A DNA stretch of 26,394 bases from an uncultured Eubacteriales bacterium (GCA_900552055.1 URYI01000014.1:1-26394), one strand, 5' to 3'. Shown: positions 1 through 8,199, counted from the first letter of the stretch. Numbers and translations: made by a program. Notes: generated by a model not told the origin, from the sequence alone.

Positions 1-442
1 GCCAAACGGCGCCGCCCCTTGGGGGGTTCTTTATCCAGTTTAATATTCCGCGCGGCCGGATAATAAATATGCTCAGAGCTGGCGCATAAGGGATAATACG
101 GCTTCGGTTCCGGGACTCTGTTTGCTTTCAGAGCAGAGAGGGGGCGGGCGGCACGCTGTTTGAAAATAACATGGGAACCAGGCGGATTTCAGAGAACTGA
201 AGCTGCATAGCTAAAAGCGTGCTGATTTGCGTCCTTGCAAGATGCCTGGAGGCCTTTTGCCGGCCGTCCATAAAACGAGGCTAACACAAAACAAAAGGAG
301 TGAAAATTCAGCGCTTTAAGATGGCATTATCCCTTATAACGCCGTATTTGTTTAATATAAAAAACGGGCTTTCAGAAAATTATTCTGAAAGCCCCAAAAA
401 ATATTATGATAAATACTCAAGCAGCTTGCAACTCAGGAAAAA
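1..442. other. Left-edge non-coding stretch
   Basis: No credible reading frame was found in these 442 bases on either strand. The only clear element is the rho terminator at its right end (listed separately). A 12-bp inverted pair, ATAAGGGATAAT at 86-97 and ATTATCCCTTAT at 326-337, is present, but its arms are 228 bp apart and could match by chance. A short CCCC-TT-GGGG hairpin near 15-26 followed by TTCTTT is too weak to call a terminator. Confidence 0.5.
360..397 (-). terminator. Rho-independent terminator after rho
   Basis: A perfect 12-bp stem (366-377 with 383-394, loop AATTA) is followed on the minus strand by GTTTTTTATA. It lies 46 bp past the rho stop codon and points the right way to end the rho transcript. 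Confidence 0.9.
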
Positions 443-2224
443 TCAGCTTTTGGTCATTTGATAGCCTTCTTTTTCCATAAGAGCCATCCAGCCCTTAATC
501 CGCTGCAGGAACTGTTCGTTGTTTTCTGTGCGGGACATAGTTGCAATCAGTTGTTCGGTAGCGTTATCCGGGTTGGAGGAGAGAAGATTGCGGATGGAGT
601 TTATGCCCTCCAGTTCTTCAGGCGAAAGCAGCATTTCTTCCCGCCTGGTGCCCGATTTGCTTATGTCTATCGCAGGGAATACGCGCTTCTCCTGCAATTT
701 TCTGTCCAGCTTTATTTCCATGTTTCCGGTGCCTTTAAATTCTTCAAATATAACTTCATCCATTCGGGAGCCGGTTTCCACAAGCGCAGTGGCAATAATG
801 GTCAAGCTGCCTCCGTTTTCAATATTGCGCGCAGCGCCGAAAAATTTCTTGGGCTTGTGAAGCGCGCCTGGATCAAGGCCGCCCGAAAGAGTCCTGCCTG
901 TGGGGGGGATGGCTATATTATATGCGCGGGTGAGGCGGGTGATGGAATCCAAAAGTATTACTACGTCTTTGCCGTGTTCAACCAGGCGCTTGGCCCGCTC
1001 AAGAGCAAATTCAGAGATTTTGGCATGATTTTCAGGAAGCTCGTCAAAGGTGGAATACAGAACATCGCCGTCTATAGAGCGCTGCATATCTGTAACCTCT
1101 TCAGGACGTTCATCTATGAGCAGCACTATAAGCTCGATATCGGGATAATTAGTGCTTATCGCATTGGCTAGTTTTTTGAGCAGGGTAGTTTTGCCTGCTT
1201 TGGGGGGCGCAACTATAATGCCGCGCTGTCCCTTGCCTATGGGTGAAACAAGGTCTATAAGCCTTATAGCCAAGTCGTGCTTATTGCTTTGGTTTTCCAG
1301 TTTGAGCCTTTCATCAGGATATATGGGAACCAGGTGCTCAAAAGGCGTGCGGTTCTGGGCTTCTTCAGGGGGCAGCCCGTTTATTTCGGTAACATACAGC
1401 AGCGCGAGTATTTTTTCGCCCTCTTTGACAGGACGGGTTTTGCCGCGTACCAAGTCGCCGGTGCGCAGACCGAATCGGCGTATCTGTGCAATGGAGACGT
1501 ATACGTCCCGGCCGTTGGTGAAATCGTCTACCTTAAACTGGGTTGCACGCAGAAAACCATAGCCGTCGTTATGCACGTCCAGTATTCCGCAGCAGTCCCC
1601 GCATTCTCCGCTGTTAAGCATTTCGGGTACGGCGGGATTGGAAGTGCCGTATTCTTTGTTGTAATAGGTATTGTCCTGCTTATTATAGTAAGTATTTTCT
1701 TGTTTATTGTAATAGGTGTTATCCTGCCTTTGGGCGTTGCTGGGCCGGTTGTAGGGGGTGTAGGTTCTGGGCCGGTTATTATAATTTTTATAATTTGTGT
1801 AATTGGTGCGATACGGCTGGCGGCCGGGCACATAAGTATATTGATTGGATTCGTTTTCGTTTGACTGGTGGATTTCCTCGCGGGGCTGGTAACTGTGCTG
1901 CGGCATGCTGTAGCTGGAATACTGTTGCTGAGACGGAATACTGCCGTTTATTTGATTATCCTCGGATTCGTAGGACGGAACGCGGGGCTCCTGTTCAACA
2001 GGCGGCTGAGCGTTAAAATCCTCATGCATAGGGGCTGCGTTTTGATTTGCAGCATTCTGTGCAGGAGAATATTGAATTTCAGCTGGCTGCTCGGCGTTCA
2101 GTTTTTCAGCGAGCTTTTCTACAAGCTGCGCTTTATTAAGGGTGGTAGGGGAATGAACTCCTTTTTCCTTTGCCAAAACTCTTAACTGAATAATAGTCAT
2201 GGATTTAAGCTGGTTGATATCCAT
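443..2224 (-). CDS. rho: Transcription termination factor Rho with N/Q/Y-rich insertion
   Basis: Rho is the hexameric RNA-dependent ATPase/helicase that ends transcription at C-rich, unstructured RNA. Residues 1-45 look like the Rho N-terminal helical domain. Residues 208-285 are the cold-shock-type RNA-binding domain (DGYGFLR near 220). The ATPase core has Walker A PPKAGKTT at 340-347, Walker B VVILLD at 421-426, the Q-loop region YNIAIPPTGRTLSGG at 436-450 and the R-loop EEFKGTGN at 494-501. At 593 residues it is much longer than E. coli Rho (about 420). The extra length is a disordered segment, about 46-205, rich in Asn, Gln, Tyr, Ser and Pro, with three tandem 8-residue repeats of the type [DE]NTYYNK[QE] at 168-191. 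A Cys cluster (C208, C211, C212) precedes the RNA-binding domain. The start is supported by GGAGG 8 nt upstream. The gene stands alone and diverges from apgM. Confidence 0.97.
   Translation of the reverse strand: MDINQLKSMTIIQLRVLAKEKGVHSPTTLNKAQLVEKLAEKLNAEQPAEIQYSPAQNAANQNAAPMHEDFNAQPPVEQEPRVPSYESEDNQINGSIPSQQQYSSYSMPQHSYQPREEIHQSNENESNQYTYVPGRQPYRTNYTNYKNYNNRPRTYTPYNRPSNAQRQDNTYYNKQENTYYNKQDNTYYNKEYGTSNPAVPEMLNSGECGDCCGILDVHNDGYGFLRATQFKVDDFTNGRDVYVSIAQIRRFGLRTGDLVRGKTRPVKEGEKILALLYVTEINGLPPEEAQNRTPFEHLVPIYPDERLKLENQSNKHDLAIRLIDLVSPIGKGQRGIIVAPPKAGKTTLLKKLANAISTNYPDIELIVLLIDERPEEVTDMQRSIDGDVLYSTFDELPENHAKISEFALERAKRLVEHGKDVVILLDSITRLTRAYNIAIPPTGRTLSGGLDPGALHKPKKFFGAARNIENGGSLTIIATALVETGSRMDEVIFEEFKGTGNMEIKLDRKLQEKRVFPAIDISKSGTRREEMLLSPEELEGINSIRNLLSSNPDNATEQLIATMSRTENNEQFLQRIKGWMALMEKEGYQMTKS
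1652..1723 (-). repeat. 24-bp tandem repeat inside rho, about 3 copies
   Basis: Three in-frame, imperfect 24-bp units encode residues 168-191 of Rho ([DE]NTYYNK[QE] three times). The unit length is a multiple of three, so copy number can change without breaking the frame. Confidence 0.85.
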
Positions 2225-2871
2225 GTAATAACCTCCAAATTTAAAATAGGGTTTATAATTCTGCGCTTTGACGGCGCGTTTAACTATAACGCATAAAAGT
2301 TTGCGTTTAAGCGTTTTCTCTAATGCATCGGCTTTGGTTCTGCTGATATTTTAATGAGAACAATACCAGCCTTAGATTAACAAACAGCCTGATGTGGTAA
2401 AATGCAGCCCGCGTTTTCATTGGGCATAAAGCCATCAATGCATATGCGCCAATACACTGCAATATTTTCTAGGTTTATTAGACGCTGATTTAATGCATTT
2501 TTGAAAACAAATTTCAAAAGGCGGCAAGGCGGTATGACAAACCGCAGGAAAACATTGGCCTTTATGCACATAACCATATTATACTGAGAGTACAAAATGA
2601 TGCATAGAAAACTATATTATTTTGATTTCACAAATATTATATAATGGTTTTATTAATGGTGTCAAGCGTTTATTTTGGGGATTTTTGCCTTACAGTATAT
2701 TTAAGAGTATTCTTTTATATTGATATGGGGAGCCTCACTTAGTATCCCCTTTTCCGCCACTTTAAAATTTACAATAATCGGATAATATGATATAATATAT
2801 CCGCAGTATATAAAGCCTTTCAGCCGAAGTCTTAAATATCTGCAATATTTTCATTTAAAGAGGATATTTTT
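2225..2871. other. Divergent intergenic region between rho and apgM
   Basis: This 647-bp AT-rich region holds the rho leader and the apgM promoter. It also contains two small hairpins: TTTTGAAA-acaaa-TTTCAAAA at 2499-2519, and GCGGT-N7-ACCGC at 2529-2545. The sequence ATGCA(T/C/G) recurs several times (near 2323, 2400, 2437, 2493, 2562 and 2601). A 72-codon minus-strand open frame at 2377-2595 shows no recognisable protein character and runs across both hairpins, so it is not called as a gene. No clear rho promoter was found. Confidence 0.5.
2768..2796 (+). promoter_or_regulatory. Sigma-A-type promoter of apgM
   Basis: TTTACA (2768-2773), 17-bp spacer, TATAAT (2791-2796), with an extended -10 TG one base upstream. 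The predicted start site is near 2803, giving a leader of about 70 nt. The spacer carries ATCGGATAATAT, closely resembling the spacer of the GH32 promoter at 8200-8227. Confidence 0.85.
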
Positions 2872-4101
2872 ATGAAATACTTTGTGCTTTTATGTGACGG
2901 CATGGCGGATATGCCCGTGCCTGAGCTGGATATGAAAACTCCTTTAGAATGCGCGTATAAGCCTAACATGGATACGCTTGCCCAGACGGGTGAAGTAGGA
3001 ATGCTTAATCCTACTCCCCAGGGCTGCAAAGGCGGAAGCGAAGTGGGCAATCTCTGCGTTTTGGGCTATGATGCCCGGAAATACCTTACCGGCCGCTCTC
3101 CTCTTGAAGCGGCGGCTATAGGCATACATATGGATGAAGCGGATGTAGCGCTGCGGTGCAATTTAGTGACGCTTTCTGAGGATATGCCTTACGCTCAAAA
3201 GACAATGATTGATTACAGCTCGGACGAGATAAGCACACCCGAAGCGGATGAGATTATAAAAACTCTTAATCAGTACTTTAGCAGTGAGCTGGTTAAATTC
3301 TATACGGGTTTCAGTTACCGGCACTGCCTTATAATAAAAAACACTGATACAGACATGTCTTTTACTCCGCCCCATAATATTACCGGGCGCAAAATAACCG
3401 AATATCTGCCTAAAGGAACACTTTCCAAAATGCTTGCTTTTATGATGGAGAGAAGCTATGAGGTGCTTAAAGAGCATCCTGTAAACCTAAGCCGCATGGA
3501 AAGAGGACTGCGTCCGGCTAATTCAATCTGGCTTTGGGGACAGGGCAGAAGGATGACCCTTCCTTCCTTCAAGGAAAAATATGGAATCGAGGGCGGGGTT
3601 ATAACGGCCGTGGATTTATTGCGGGGCATAGCCAACTGCGCAGGTATGAGGCTGTATAAGGTAGAGGGCGCTACGGGCAATCTGGATACCAATTATGCGG
3701 GCAAGGCTCAAGCGGCTATAAAAGCGTTTAAGGAAGGCTGCGGCCTGGTGTATCTGCATGTTGAGGCGCCTGACGAATGCGGACACAGGCATGAAGTAGA
3801 GGGCAAGGTAAAGGCTGCCGAATATATAGACAAATTGGCGCTCAAGCCGGTTATGGACTATTTAAAAGACTGCGGCGAGGATTATAAGATACTTATTACT
3901 CCCGACCATCCCACTCCCCTGACGACGGGCAGTCACAGCGACGATCCGGTACCCTTTGTGCTTTATGACAGCACTAATAAAAATCCCAAGCATTCCCGTC
4001 CTTCTTACAGTGAAAAAGAGGGCCGGGAGTCTGGATTGTATGTCCAGGACGGCATTACCTTTTTGGAGAAAATAATCAAAGGGGAGCCTATAGGGGATTA
4101 A
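2872..4101 (+). CDS. apgM: Cofactor-independent phosphoglycerate mutase, archaeal-type (ApgM family)
   Basis: This enzyme would interconvert 3- and 2-phosphoglycerate in cytoplasmic glycolysis and gluconeogenesis. It belongs to the metal-dependent alkaline phosphatase superfamily. The N-terminal metal-binding Asp is in VLLCDGMAD (D9), and the likely phospho-accepting Ser is S56 in GGSEVGNLCVLGYD. The C-terminal metal site is visible as ITPDHPTPLTTGSHSDDPVPF. The length of 409 residues is normal for the family. AAAGAGGA at 2857-2864 is well spaced for the ATG. Some bacterial members of this subfamily have been annotated as proposed homoserine kinases, so threonine biosynthesis is an alternative role. 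No threonine genes are adjacent, and the gene is monocistronic with its own promoter and terminator. Confidence 0.9.
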   Translation: MKYFVLLCDGMADMPVPELDMKTPLECAYKPNMDTLAQTGEVGMLNPTPQGCKGGSEVGNLCVLGYDARKYLTGRSPLEAAAIGIHMDEADVALRCNLVTLSEDMPYAQKTMIDYSSDEISTPEADEIIKTLNQYFSSELVKFYTGFSYRHCLIIKNTDTDMSFTPPHNITGRKITEYLPKGTLSKMLAFMMERSYEVLKEHPVNLSRMERGLRPANSIWLWGQGRRMTLPSFKEKYGIEGGVITAVDLLRGIANCAGMRLYKVEGATGNLDTNYAGKAQAAIKAFKEGCGLVYLHVEAPDECGHRHEVEGKVKAAEYIDKLALKPVMDYLKDCGEDYKILITPDHPTPLTTGSHSDDPVPFVLYDSTNKNPKHSRPSYSEKEGRESGLYVQDGITFLEKIIKGEPIGD

Positions 4102-4162
4102 ACTGCGTATGAAAATAATAACGGCGCAAATGCGGGCTGCGGATATTTAAGGGTTTATGCAG

Positions 4163-4199
4163 GACGGCGGCACAGTTTAATGCTGTGCCGCCGTCTTTT
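4163..4199 (+). terminator. Rho-independent terminator after apgM
   Basis: A perfect 13-bp GC-rich stem (GACGGCGGCACAG at 4163-4175 with 4183-4195, 7-nt loop) is followed by TTTT. It sits between the convergent apgM and hemolysin III-like genes. The minus strand has no T-tract after the stem, so it acts mainly on apgM. Confidence 0.9.
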
Positions 4200-4238
4200 G
4201 AATAATTTTATATATTCAGCCTGGTAAAGGGCACGTCG

Positions 4239-4895
4239 CTATAAGACATAAAATAGTATTGCGAAATAGTGGAGTATGCTGCCGGTCAGAACAAAAAGAT
4301 GCCAGATTGAGTGCATGAATTTAATTTTGGTCTTTGCATAGAATATCAGCCCGGCAGTATAAAATATACCGCCCAGCAGTATAAGGATAAGTCCAGGCAC
4401 GGCCATATTGCTTATCAGCGGTCTGACGGCAATGACTGCGCACCAGCCCATTGCTATATAGCATATCATAGAAAAGACTTTGAATTTTTCTATGCTTATT
4501 GCATTGAGCACTATTCCCAGAACAGTAAGGCCCCAGAGCACGCAGAAGATAACCAGACCCAGCGTACCGCCTACCGTTATAAGGGTAAGGGGAGTATAGG
4601 TGCCCGCTATCAGAAGAAAAATAGTGGCGTGGTCAAATATCCGGAACACCTTTTTGGCTTTGGGCGGATTAATGGCATGATACAGAGTGCTCATAAGGTA
4701 AAGTATTATTATTGAGGAGCAGTAAACTGCCGCGCAAACTACGGCCAGCGGACCGGCAGAGACGGCTTTGATTACAGCTATGACCAGTCCTGCTATGCCC
4801 AGAGCAGCACCCGCGCCGTGGGAAATGGAATTGAAAATTTCTTCTCCCAGGGTGTACATTTTTCCATTGCTTCTTAATTGAATCTGTTTGCTCAT
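4239..4895 (-). CDS. Hemolysin III / PAQR-family membrane protein (YqfA-like)
   Basis: The 218-residue protein is almost entirely hydrophobic, with about seven predicted membrane segments, and so should sit in the cytoplasmic membrane. It carries the family's landmarks: EEIFNSISHGAGA near residue 18, STLYHA near 69, DHATIFLLIAGTYTPL near 88 and the C-terminal HSIWHLFVLTGSILHYF. The conserved His and Asp residues in these motifs form the putative metal site of the HlyIII/PAQR family. The family's physiological role in bacteria is unsettled; the hemolysin name is historical, and toxin activity should not be assumed. AAGGTG lies 6 nt before the ATG. A leader of about 100 nt carrying two palindromes precedes it. 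Confidence 0.9.
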   Translation of the reverse strand: MSKQIQLRSNGKMYTLGEEIFNSISHGAGAALGIAGLVIAVIKAVSAGPLAVVCAAVYCSSIIILYLMSTLYHAINPPKAKKVFRIFDHATIFLLIAGTYTPLTLITVGGTLGLVIFCVLWGLTVLGIVLNAISIEKFKVFSMICYIAMGWCAVIAVRPLISNMAVPGLILILLGGIFYTAGLIFYAKTKIKFMHSIWHLFVLTGSILHYFAILFYVL

Positions 4896-4921
4896 TATTC
4901 ACCTTCTGAATGATATTGTTA

Positions 4922-4961
4922 GTGACACAGAGGTGTCACGCTTGCAGCGTTAGTGTACACT
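4922..4961. promoter_or_regulatory. Two palindromes in the hemolysin III-like leader
   Basis: GTGACAC-agag-GTGTCAC (4922-4939) is a perfect 7-bp inverted repeat, and AGTGTACACT (4952-4961) is a perfect 10-bp palindrome. Both share the GTG..CAC core and lie between the -10 at 5001-5006 and the start codon at 4895. They could be operators for an unlinked repressor or a hairpin in the leader RNA. Neither use is proven. Confidence 0.45.
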
Positions 4962-5000
4962 GGATAATGCAGAATATTCCCTGTACGCCAAACTGTATTT

Positions 5001-5009
5001 ATTATATCA
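5001..5009 (-). promoter_or_regulatory. Extended -10 element for the hemolysin III-like gene
   Basis: On the minus strand TGATATAAT gives a perfect extended -10. No good -35 hexamer is seen upstream (only an AT-rich TTTTTAAAC stretch). The leader would be about 100 nt. Confidence 0.5.
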
Positions 5010-5473
5010 TATTTTCAGCTGTTTAAAAATGTTAACTATTTGAATTAACAGTCTATACATAAATTCGCAGGGCCGGGCGTCCCGCCCCCTCCCCGGCCTC
5101 TAAAACCGAGGCCGGGGATATTAAGGAGGGCGCCGCCGGGTAAAGGGGGGCTTTATTTGCTGTTTCTTCGCCGTTTATTTTATATATTCCGTGCTTTTTT
5201 CGGGCGCCCGTTAATATAAACCCGCCCCCGCCCGGCCCGCCCGCATGGAGCGAATGCATAAAAGCCTGTTTTAGAGCACGCAGAGATGGCGCCGTTTTTA
5301 TTCTTTTCGGCTCGCTGTGCAAAGCCGCGCAAGAAATTCATAAGATTATCAATTTACAAACAGAGCCGTGTTTTGGGTGGGCGCTGGTAAGGAAGTTTTT
5401 TAAGGTACGGTGTAACTCAGTAAAAGGTTGCGCTGTATTCTTTTTTTGTGTCTCTAAAATATGAGGGGAATTT

Positions 5474-5947
5474 ATGGAAAATCGGCTTGAAATATTACGC
5501 AATGAAATTGATAAGATTATTTTTAATGAGAAATCAGATCATATCCGTATGCATATCTCTCATATGTACGGCGCTGCACGATTTTGTACATTGTTAGCTA
5601 TGAAAAGGAATTTGAATGTTGAACTTGCTACAACTTGCGGAATGCTTCATGATATATTTTATATGTCCGGTGGCGCCAGCGATAATCATGCTGCAAAGGG
5701 TGCAGAACAAGCAGAAACGATATTAAAAACAATAAGGTTATACAGTGATGATGAAATTAAAATAGTTACTACCGCTATTTCAAGACATAGCGATAAAAAA
5801 CACATTCACGAACCATATGATGAATTATTGAAAGATGCTGATGTCATGGATCACCGTTTGTACAATACTGCGTTTCCCATAGCACAGCGGGAAATGGAAC
5901 GGTATCTTGATCTGCTGATAGAATTTGGCATTAACGAAACAAAATGA
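5474..5947 (+). CDS. HD-domain phosphohydrolase-like protein
   Basis: This 157-residue soluble protein shows an HD-superfamily pattern: H30 in ISHMYGAARF, the HD pair H59-D60 in GMLHDIF, H105 in ISRHSDK and D121/D123 in LLKDADVMDH. HD proteins bind one or two metals and usually hydrolyse phosphate esters of nucleotides or related small molecules. The substrate here is not evident. AGGGGA 6 nt before the ATG supports the start. The gene stands alone between its own upstream AT-rich stretch and a terminator. Its base composition and codon choice differ from its neighbours: AT-rich, with Ile mostly ATT where most other genes in the window favour ATA. Horizontal acquisition is a reasonable inference. 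Confidence 0.85.
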   Translation: MENRLEILRNEIDKIIFNEKSDHIRMHISHMYGAARFCTLLAMKRNLNVELATTCGMLHDIFYMSGGASDNHAAKGAEQAETILKTIRLYSDDEIKIVTTAISRHSDKKHIHEPYDELLKDADVMDHRLYNTAFPIAQREMERYLDLLIEFGINETK

Positions 5948-5967
5948 GTATACTCTTACACAAATTA

Positions 5968-6008
5968 ACACCCTCCGAAGAAGCAAACTCTTTCGGAGGG
6001 TGTTTTTC
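5968..6008 (+). terminator. Rho-independent terminator after the HD-domain gene
   Basis: A 12-bp stem (ACACCCTCCGAA at 5968-5979 with 5992-6003) is followed by a run of T. It starts 21 bp after the stop codon. Confidence 0.9.
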
Positions 6009-6104
6009 TAAACTTCCTTATGCGGCGTTGGCTTTTGGCTCTCGCCGTTTAATTTATTAGGTCTTCGGCTGACCGCGCAAGGATTTGACGAAATTATCAG
6101 GATA

Positions 6105-6144
6105 AAGAAAAAGGGCTGTGCGTTTTTTGTGACGCAACAGCCCT
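6105..6144 (-). terminator. Rho-independent terminator after glyS
   Basis: On the minus strand AGGGCTGTTGCGT pairs with ACGCACAGCCCT (one bulged base) and is followed by TTTTTCTTT. It begins 8 bp past the glyS stop. Confidence 0.9.
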
Positions 6145-6151
6145 GTTAAAA

Positions 6152-7540
6152 TTAAAATTCCATTTTTTCTTCTATATAAGCGGCGATTTTATCAATGGGC
6201 AGCTTAATCTGCTGCATGGTGTCCCTGTCGCGCAGAGTAACCTCGTTGGTTTCCAAGGTGTCAAAATCTACCGTTACGCAATAGGGGGTGCCTGCTTCAT
6301 CCTGGCGGCGGTAGCGCTTGCCTATGCTGCCCGTTTCATCGTAATCGGTCATAAAGCGTTTAGAGAGCTGCGCATGTATTTCTTTGGCTTTATCGCCCAG
6401 TTTATTCTTTTGCAAGGGCAGTACGGCGCATTTAAAAGGCGCAAGAGCAGGATGCAGGCGCAGGACTGAACGCACATCCCCGTTTTCTAAAGTTTCTTCG
6501 TCATAAGCCCCGCATATGAAGGCCAATGTAACTCTGTCTGCTCCCAGAGAGGGTTCTACGCAGTAGGGTATATATTTTTCATTGGTTGCCGGGTCAAGAT
6601 ATTCCATGCTTTCGCCCGAATGCTGAGCATGGCTCTTAAGGTCAAAATCCGTCCTGTCGGCGATTCCCCAAAGCTCGCCCCAGCCGAAGGGGAACAGGAA
6701 TTCAAAGTCGGTTGTGGCTTTGGAATAATGGGAAAGCTCTTCTTTTTCATGGTCGCGCAGGCGCAGCCTGGTTTCGTCCATTCCTAAAGACAGCAGCCAG
6801 TCGCGGCAGAAGGAGCGCCAGTAATTGAACCATTCAAGGTCTTCGCCCGGTTTGCAGAAAAATTCCAGCTCCATCTGCTCAAATTCACGGGTGCGGAAGG
6901 TAAAATTGCCCGGCGTTATTTCATTTCGGAAGGATTTGCCGATTTGCGCTATGCCAAAGGGCAGCTTCTTGCGGGTAGTGCGCTGAACATTTTTGAAATT
7001 CACAAATATTCCCTGAGCGGTTTCGGGACGGAGATAGACGGTTGAAGCGCTGTCCTCAGTAACCCCCTGGAAGGTTTTGAACATAAGATTGAATTTTCTT
7101 ATTGGGGTCCAGTTGGATTTGCCGCATTCGGGACAGGCTAAAGAATGCTCCTTTATAAAGCCTTCCATTTTTTCATTTGACCAGCCGTCTGCATTTTCGT
7201 TTTTTCCCTGGGCGGACAGATAATCATCTATAAGCTTATCCGCTCTGAAGCGCGCCTTGCATTCCTTGCAGTCCATAAGCGGGTCGGAAAAGCCGCCGAC
7301 GTGACCTGATGCGACCCAGACTTCAGGATTCATGAGGATGGCGCAGTCTACGCCTACGTTATAGGGGCTTTCCTGCACAAATTTTTTCCACCAGGCTTTT
7401 TTGACGTTGTTTTTCAGCTCCACGCCTAAGGGACCGTAATCCCAGGTGTTGGCCAGGCCGCCGTAAATTTCCGAGCCTGCGAAAATTATGCCGCGGTTTT
7501 TGCATAAAGCTATGATTTTGTCCATTGTTATCTCTGACAT
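6152..7540 (-). CDS. glyS: Glycyl-tRNA synthetase, alpha2 class II type
   Basis: This enzyme charges tRNA-Gly with glycine in the cytoplasm. The 462-residue chain is the single-subunit (eukaryote/archaea-like, alpha2) form. The N-terminal catalytic domain opens with [25 protein letters not shown] metal-binding-like insert carries two Cys pairs (C91/C94 and C136/C139). Class II motif 2 lies around [21 protein letters not shown] and motif 3 around [13 protein letters not shown]. The C-terminal part from about 370 ([20 protein letters not shown]) is the anticodon-binding domain. AAAGGAAA lies about 10 nt before the ATG. A T-box leader specific for glycine independently confirms the product and shows that expression rises when uncharged tRNA-Gly accumulates. 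Confidence 0.97.
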   Translation of the reverse strand: MSEITMDKIIALCKNRGIIFAGSEIYGGLANTWDYGPLGVELKNNVKKAWWKKFVQESPYNVGVDCAILMNPEVWVASGHVGGFSDPLMDCKECKARFRADKLIDDYLSAQGKNENADGWSNEKMEGFIKEHSLACPECGKSNWTPIRKFNLMFKTFQGVTEDSASTVYLRPETAQGIFVNFKNVQRTTRKKLPFGIAQIGKSFRNEITPGNFTFRTREFEQMELEFFCKPGEDLEWFNYWRSFCRDWLLSLGMDETRLRLRDHEKEELSHYSKATTDFEFLFPFGWGELWGIADRTDFDLKSHAQHSGESMEYLDPATNEKYIPYCVEPSLGADRVTLAFICGAYDEETLENGDVRSVLRLHPALAPFKCAVLPLQKNKLGDKAKEIHAQLSKRFMTDYDETGSIGKRYRRQDEAGTPYCVTVDFDTLETNEVTLRDRDTMQQIKLPIDKIAAYIEEKMEF

Positions 7541-7565
7541 AGATTATTAATTTCCTTTCTGATAT

Positions 7566-7767
7566 AAAAATAAGAGGGCATACGGCTCCGGGGACGAAGC
7601 AGACAGCTCCGCGGTTCCACCCCGATTGGCGTAAATGCCCTCTTTAGATTCGTTTATACGGCTCAGCGGTGCCCCTTCTGCAAAGTCAATGCCGGCCTTC
7701 CACCGCCGCCGGCTCGCTTTTAAAGCATTATGCAGAATTTTTCCGCTTCAGCGCCTGTTCAGTTGTT
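7566..7767 (-). ncRNA. Glycine T-box riboswitch leader of glyS
   Basis: Read on the minus strand, the leader has the T-box consensus GGTGGAACCGCG (7610-7621). The apical stem I signature is GAGCCGGCGGCGGTGGAAG...GGCCGGC. The specifier loop GAAGG-GGC-ACCGCTGAG gives the Gly codon GGC at 7671-7673. It ends in a terminator whose arms ATGCCCTCTT and AAGAGGGCAT (7635-7644 and 7572-7581) are followed by a T-rich run. Binding of uncharged tRNA-Gly should favour the antiterminator and let glyS be transcribed. Confidence 0.95.
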
Positions 7768-7773
7768 TATTTT

Positions 7774-7801
7774 ATGATACCCAAAATTATATTTCTGTCA
7801 A
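7774..7801 (-). promoter_or_regulatory. Promoter of the glyS T-box transcript
   Basis: On the minus strand TTGACA (7796-7801), 16-bp spacer, TATCAT (7774-7779). The predicted start is near 7767, directly before the T-box leader. Confidence 0.8.
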
Positions 7802-7945
7802 GTGGTTTTGCGGCTCAGCAATGCGCCGCGACAGTCTGGAAAATAAAAAATATTTATATACGGAGATTTTGGACAGGTAAGAACCAAACTACAGCCGGGC
7901 ACATAATATGTAGTGTACCAGAAACAGAAGGGAGTTTTAAAAACT

Positions 7946-8143
7946 ATGTTTGGTAATAATTGCGGATGCGGCGACGACAGCTTTATCTGGATCATCTTTA
8001 TATTAATACTTTGCTGCGGCTGCGGCGGCAACAAAGGCGGATGCGGCTGTGACGACGGCATCATATGGATTATTCTGCTCCTTGTACTTTGCTGCGGATG
8101 CGGCAACAACAACAGCCTTATGGGCAATACATGCTGCAATTAA
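7946..8143 (+). CDS. Small cysteine-rich hydrophobic protein with internal duplication
   Basis: The 65-residue product has 12 cysteines (positions 6, 8, 23, 24, 26, 33, 35, 49, 50, 52, 63 and 64). Its two halves repeat the same plan: CGC, an acidic pair, a hydrophobic stretch with a Trp, then CCGCG(G)N. Each hydrophobic stretch (about 13-22 and 39-48) is short for a full membrane span. I recall comparable small Cys/Gly-rich proteins in Clostridia, often with no known function, and cannot assign one here. Metal binding, disulfide cross-linking or a spore-associated role are guesses. The ATG at 7946 is preferred over an in-frame GTG at 7913 because AGAAGGGAG lies 11 nt before it and the duplication begins there. 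A clear terminator follows at once, so it forms its own unit. No obvious sigma-A promoter was seen. Confidence 0.8.
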   Translation: MFGNNCGCGDDSFIWIIFILILCCGCGGNKGGCGCDDGIIWIILLLVLCCGCGNNNSLMGNTCCN

Positions 8144-8165
8144 TAACGTACATGCGATAAATTTT

Positions 8166-8198
8166 TCCCTCCGCTTATGCGGGGGGATTTTTTTATTT
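8166..8198 (+). terminator. Rho-independent terminator after the Cys-rich gene
   Basis: TCCCTCCGC-ttat-GCGGGGGGA is followed by TTTTTTT, starting about 22 bp after the stop codon. Confidence 0.9.
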
Positions 8199-8199
8199 C

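Larger units (their letters stand above)
4896..5473. other. Intergenic region with palindromes and GC-rich blocks
   Basis: This 578-bp region holds the hemolysin III-like gene's leader and two palindromes on its left. In the middle is a very GC-rich block (about 5070-5245) with a strong hairpin, CCCCGGCCTC (5091-5100) with GAGGCCGGGG (5108-5117). The stem can extend outward through CGCCCCCTCC and GGAGGGCG. A second C-rich tract lies at 5220-5243. From about 5320 to the HD-domain gene the base composition turns AT-rich. An 89-codon minus-strand open frame across the GC-rich block has no recognisable protein features and is not called. Confidence 0.5.

Noticed and set aside
86..337. 12-bp inverted pair ATAAGGGATAAT / ATTATCCCTTAT
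   Set aside because: The arms are 228 bp apart; one such pair is expected by chance at roughly this scale in a 26-kb window.
458..1171. Long plus-strand open frame opposite rho
   Set aside because: It lies wholly inside rho on the other strand, has no family character, and rho is certain.
2377..2595. 72-codon minus-strand frame upstream of rho
   Set aside because: It crosses two hairpins, lacks a ribosome-binding site and shows no family features.
5053..5322. 89-codon minus-strand frame in the GC-rich block
   Set aside because: It crosses a strong hairpin and C-rich tracts, with no good ribosome-binding site or recognisable domain.
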